Shown piece by piece: positions 8,001 to 9,075 of a DNA stretch of 9,075 bases. The stretch's first letter is position 1. Every line of letters begins with the position of its first letter. The DNA is from Cytophagia bacterium (GTDB taxonomy: Bacteria > Bacteroidota > Bacteroidia > Cytophagales > Cyclobacteriaceae), in assembly GCA_013373005.1 (NCBI GenBank), contig JABXIP010000066.1, positions 1 to 9,075 on the forward strand, written 5' to 3'. A program made the position numbers and the translations under genes. Under the pieces are notes generated by a model that searched no databases, was not told where the DNA came from, and saw nothing but the letters and a program-made list of their open reading frames with translations.

Positions 8001-8383
8001 ATGAATTCAGGTCTCATGTTTTCATCAACAAAGGAAATGGAAATTTCCAAGCCATGGCCTTGCCTGAAGTAGCTCAGCTGAGTCCTGTCATGGACATAGT
8101 TTCTGATGACTTCAACGATGATGGCCATATTGACCTACTTCTTTTTGGTAACAATTACGGTTTCAGGACTGACTTCGGAAGAGCAGATGCTAAACCCATT
8201 ACACTACTTTTCGGCAATGGTGACGGCAGCTTCAAACCTACTGATGACCATATTTTGAACACGAGAGAGACTTGGGGAGAGTACAGAGGGGCACAAAAAA
8301 TCAATATCGGAGGTGAAGCATATGTACTCGCTGTCCGAAATAACGATTTCATAACCCTCTTAAAACTGAATACCAACCAGTAA
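5048..8383 (+). CDS. FG-GAP/VCBS repeat lipoprotein with central ASPIC/UnbV domain, about 1111 aa, TTG start
   Basis: This is a colinear paralog of the preceding gene. From the TTG at 5048 the product begins MEQKFPNFRKGIKANWLKA, a basic n-region, then ALGLLIFSC with the lipobox Cys at residue 29 and acidic residues at 32-33. Calcium-type motifs begin at residues 79, 131, 188, 262, 314, 396, 486, 660, 713, 772, 833, 883, 917 and 1021, again seven before and seven after an ASPIC/UnbV domain (about 527-597: IGAKVYV, RGFQSA, VHFGLGK, VVWPDGKI, NQTI). This ASPIC domain is closer to consensus than the one in the neighbour. Motifs at 314, 713 and 772 have Ser for Gly, and the one at 917 reads DLDGNDQID. 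Signatures TDWSWSPLIFDMDNDG and SNGSTYADLDNDGDLDL are kept. The insert between the last two motifs differs from both paralogs (NSGPDVILGDGYESFPRK), a likely point of functional divergence. A probable cell-envelope binding protein of unknown ligand, likely cotranscribed with the gene 37 bases upstream. Confidence 0.94.
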   Translation: MEQKFPNFRKGIKANWLKATALGLLIFSCTPEDKTPALFQRIDAQASGIDFENTLDETDDFNIIEYLYYYNGGGVAAGDINNDGLIDLYFTANQEPNKLYLNKGGFKFEDITDKSGIQEEGTWSTGAVMADVNGDGYLDIYLCQVGDYKEAKGRNQLFINNQDGTFTEKAKEYGLDFVGFSTQAAFFDYDNDGDLDMYLLNHSIKNPEVFLPITERSENTPGGDKIYQSQLAQGEQKFIDVTEETGIYSSTLGFGLGLAISDINKDGWQDIYVSNDFTENDYLYINQQDGTFKEQLESHIQHTSRFSMGNFVADINNDSEVDIFTTDMLPGDPEIWKKSVGEDKIEVYRIKEQFGYGPQYVRNTMQMNLGNGMFSDISLFSDNFATDWSWSPLIFDMDNDGLQDMHITNGIYKRPNDLDFVNYMNSNPGAMEDEDLEKARINSLPTLKIPNYAGLNQGGGQFKGSIEGMKLGFEEPSYSNGSTYADLDNDGDLDLVINNLEQEVFLYENQSGKDNAYLNVRFKGSEFNTFGIGAKVYVTSYESTFFRENQNSRGFQSATAPEVHFGLGKTAGPVGLRVVWPDGKIQNIEEQAVNQTIVLEYANAEASQIPSNLRLTIPHISVAEWNVDFKHREDEFNDHLREYLLPRKYSHEGPAMAVGDVNGDGLDDIYFGGAKDQPGELWIQENNGKFKRQIARVFEQLQRAEDIEARFFDADGDSDLDLYIASGGNEQAAGMLFNYDRLYLNDGKGNFSFSPGSLTQVGSIGSSLAVADFDGDSDLDVFVASNIVPGSYGTDPQQFLLINDGRGFYQNQTQARIQGFETLGMLNAAETIDFDGDGDMDLIVAGEWTGIQLLQNDGRGVFQKVENELSSTHGWWYSLEIVDINKDGLPDIVAGNLGLNSKLKASKEEPVTLYLGDLDGNDQIDPLIFHYQQGKETPFASRDDLMKQVSKIKKYHSNYQEYAQNSGPDVILGDGYESFPRKTANEFRSHVFINKGNGNFQAMALPEVAQLSPVMDIVSDDFNDDGHIDLLLFGNNYGFRTDFGRADAKPITLLFGNGDGSFKPTDDHILNTRETWGEYRGAQKINIGGEAYVLAVRNNDFITLLKLNTNQ

Positions 8384-8414
8384 CAGATTTCCGGGCTAAG
8401 TCTTTGAGTTTTTG

Positions 8415-8451
8415 TTAGATATTGATGAATATACAGGTTCAACCTATCTAA
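8415..8451. repeat. imperfect inverted repeat upstream of the amidase gene
   Basis: TTAGATA at 8415-8421 pairs with TATCTAA at 8445-8451 across 23 bases, and a compact palindrome AGGTT-C-AACCT lies at 8435-8445 inside it. The right arm ends five bases before the amidase ATG. It lacks a GC-rich stem with a following T-run, so it does not look like an intrinsic terminator. It could be an operator or leader hairpin controlling the amidase gene, or chance in AT-rich DNA. A TTTG at 8411-8414 with TACAGGTT from 8432 is a weak match to the Bacteroidota promoter pattern (TTTG, then TAnnTTTG), with a spacer of 17 rather than about 19-20. Confidence 0.3.
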
Positions 8452-8455
8452 ACTA

Positions 8456-9075
8456 ATGCTAAAACGTACCTTATCATTGCTGTTGGCTGTACTGCTTATT
8501 GCCAGTTGCAAGCCTTCTCAATATAATTTTACAAGCAAAGACATAGCCGCAGCGCAAAAACTTTATGGTTTTGATTTCGAAGAACCTGAAATCGACAGCA
8601 TGTACAATTATCTGGGCAGAAATAAGGCCGGATATGACAACCTCAGAGAATACAAGGTAGACAACGAAACGTTTCCTGCCCTTACCTTCGATCCACATCC
8701 TTCTGGCTTTGTAATACCAACAGGCAAGCAAGAGATCTTTCAGGCTTCCATTCCAACAGATGTAGAACTACCAGCAACAGATGAGGAGATCGCCTTCTTG
8801 AATATTCCTCAGTTGGCCTCACTTATTAAAAGCAGAAAAATTACATCAGAAAGGCTGACCAATATTTATTTGGCAAGAATCGAGAAGTTCGATGGCCAGT
8901 TAGAGGCGGTGATTACCGTAACCCGTGCAATGGCTCTTGAACAAGCCAAAAAAGCCGATACTGAAATTGCTTCAGGCAACTACAGGGGCATTTTGCATGG
9001 TATTCCTTATGGAGTAAAAGACTTAATGGCCGTTAAGGGCTACCCTACCACCTGGGGTGCCGAACCATACAGAAA
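8456..9075 (+). CDS. amidase signature family lipoprotein, N-terminal part, 3' truncated by window
   Basis: An open frame of 206 codons runs off the window end. It begins MLKRTLSLLLAVLLIASC, a lipoprotein signal peptide with Cys at residue 18. Residues about 30-110 form a lead region (KLYGFDFEEPEIDSMYNYLG, then FDPHPSGF) that I recall from other Bacteroidota exported amidases. The amidase signature fold starts near 115 (LNIPQLASLIKSRKITSERL, IEKFDGQLEAVITVT). GILHGIPYGVKDLMAVKGYP at 178-197 contains the family's catalytic Lys, here K188. The other two members of the Ser-cisSer-Lys triad would lie beyond the window. Family members hydrolyse amide bonds in small amides, peptides or the GatA substrate; the lipoprotein signal argues against a GatA role in tRNA amidation and for a periplasmic or surface enzyme. 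The substrate cannot be told. It follows the FG-GAP genes by 72 bases on the same strand, so a functional link is possible but unproven. Confidence 0.92.
   Translation, partial: MLKRTLSLLLAVLLIASCKPSQYNFTSKDIAAAQKLYGFDFEEPEIDSMYNYLGRNKAGYDNLREYKVDNETFPALTFDPHPSGFVIPTGKQEIFQASIPTDVELPATDEEIAFLNIPQLASLIKSRKITSERLTNIYLARIEKFDGQLEAVITVTRAMALEQAKKADTEIASGNYRGILHGIPYGVKDLMAVKGYPTTWGAEPYR

Larger units (their letters stand above)
1..8383 (+). repeat. tandem array of three FG-GAP/ASPIC paralogs (one partial)
   Basis: The genes at 1-1157, 1726-5010 and 5048-8383 encode proteins with the same order of motifs. All three share the C-terminal succession RLYxNDGxGNF, GWW, D-I-D/N-x-D-G, VAGNxG, a helical insert, a closing calcium-type motif and GRxDA. 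The copies are well diverged at the DNA level, with only short stretches near-identical around the D-x-D-x-D-G codons, so the duplications are old. The small lipoprotein at 1141-1716 is inserted between the first and second copies only. Confidence 0.88.

Noticed and set aside
8384..8414. Intrinsic terminator after the third paralog
   Set aside because: There is a short T-run near 8409-8413 but no GC-rich stem before it, so I cannot support a terminator.
8155..8731. Two reverse-strand open frames across the end of the third paralog and the start of the amidase gene
   Set aside because: Both are covered by well-supported forward genes, and their translations resemble no family and lack a plausible gene structure.
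8456..9075. GatA subunit of the tRNA-dependent amidotransferase
   Set aside because: The lipoprotein signal peptide and the extra region of about 95 residues before the amidase fold do not fit cytoplasmic GatA.

Overview
The window is a single-strand (all +) stretch of a Bacteroidota genome, probably a Cytophagales-like or related marine or environmental lineage. Three things support this: FG-GAP/VCBS proteins carrying an ASPIC/UnbV domain, all intact genes starting with lipoprotein signal peptides, and starts that lack a clear Shine-Dalgarno sequence in AT-rich leaders. Genus cannot be fixed from this sequence.

Layout: (1) 1-1157 is the C-terminal third of a large FG-GAP repeat protein whose beginning lies upstream of the window. 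(2) 1141-1716 is a small lipoprotein of unknown function overlapping the end of the first gene by 17 bases. (3) 1726-5010 is a complete 1094-residue FG-GAP/ASPIC lipoprotein, only 9 bases further on. (4) 5048-8383 is a second complete FG-GAP/ASPIC lipoprotein of about 1111 residues, which appears to start with TTG. (5) 8456-9075 is the N-terminal part of a lipoprotein of the amidase signature family, cut by the window end. Intergenic gaps are 9, 37 and 72 bases, so genes 1-4 look like one transcription unit; gene 5 may be read through or have its own promoter. There is no gene-free stretch over 300 bases.

How the genes fit together: the three large proteins are tandem paralogs with a colinear plan. 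In the two complete ones I count seven Asp-rich calcium-type motifs, then an ASPIC/UnbV domain, then seven more motifs, which suggests two seven-bladed beta-propellers joined by the ASPIC domain. All intact products are predicted lipoproteins, so they probably act together at the outer membrane or cell surface. In Bacteroidota, paralogs of this type often sit beside SusC/SusD-type outer-membrane uptake genes; none is in this window and the substrate is unknown. No RNA gene, mobile element, CRISPR array or convincing terminator was seen. The tandem array and its 7+7 architecture are the most interesting content, but the family itself is known, so I do not claim a new system.
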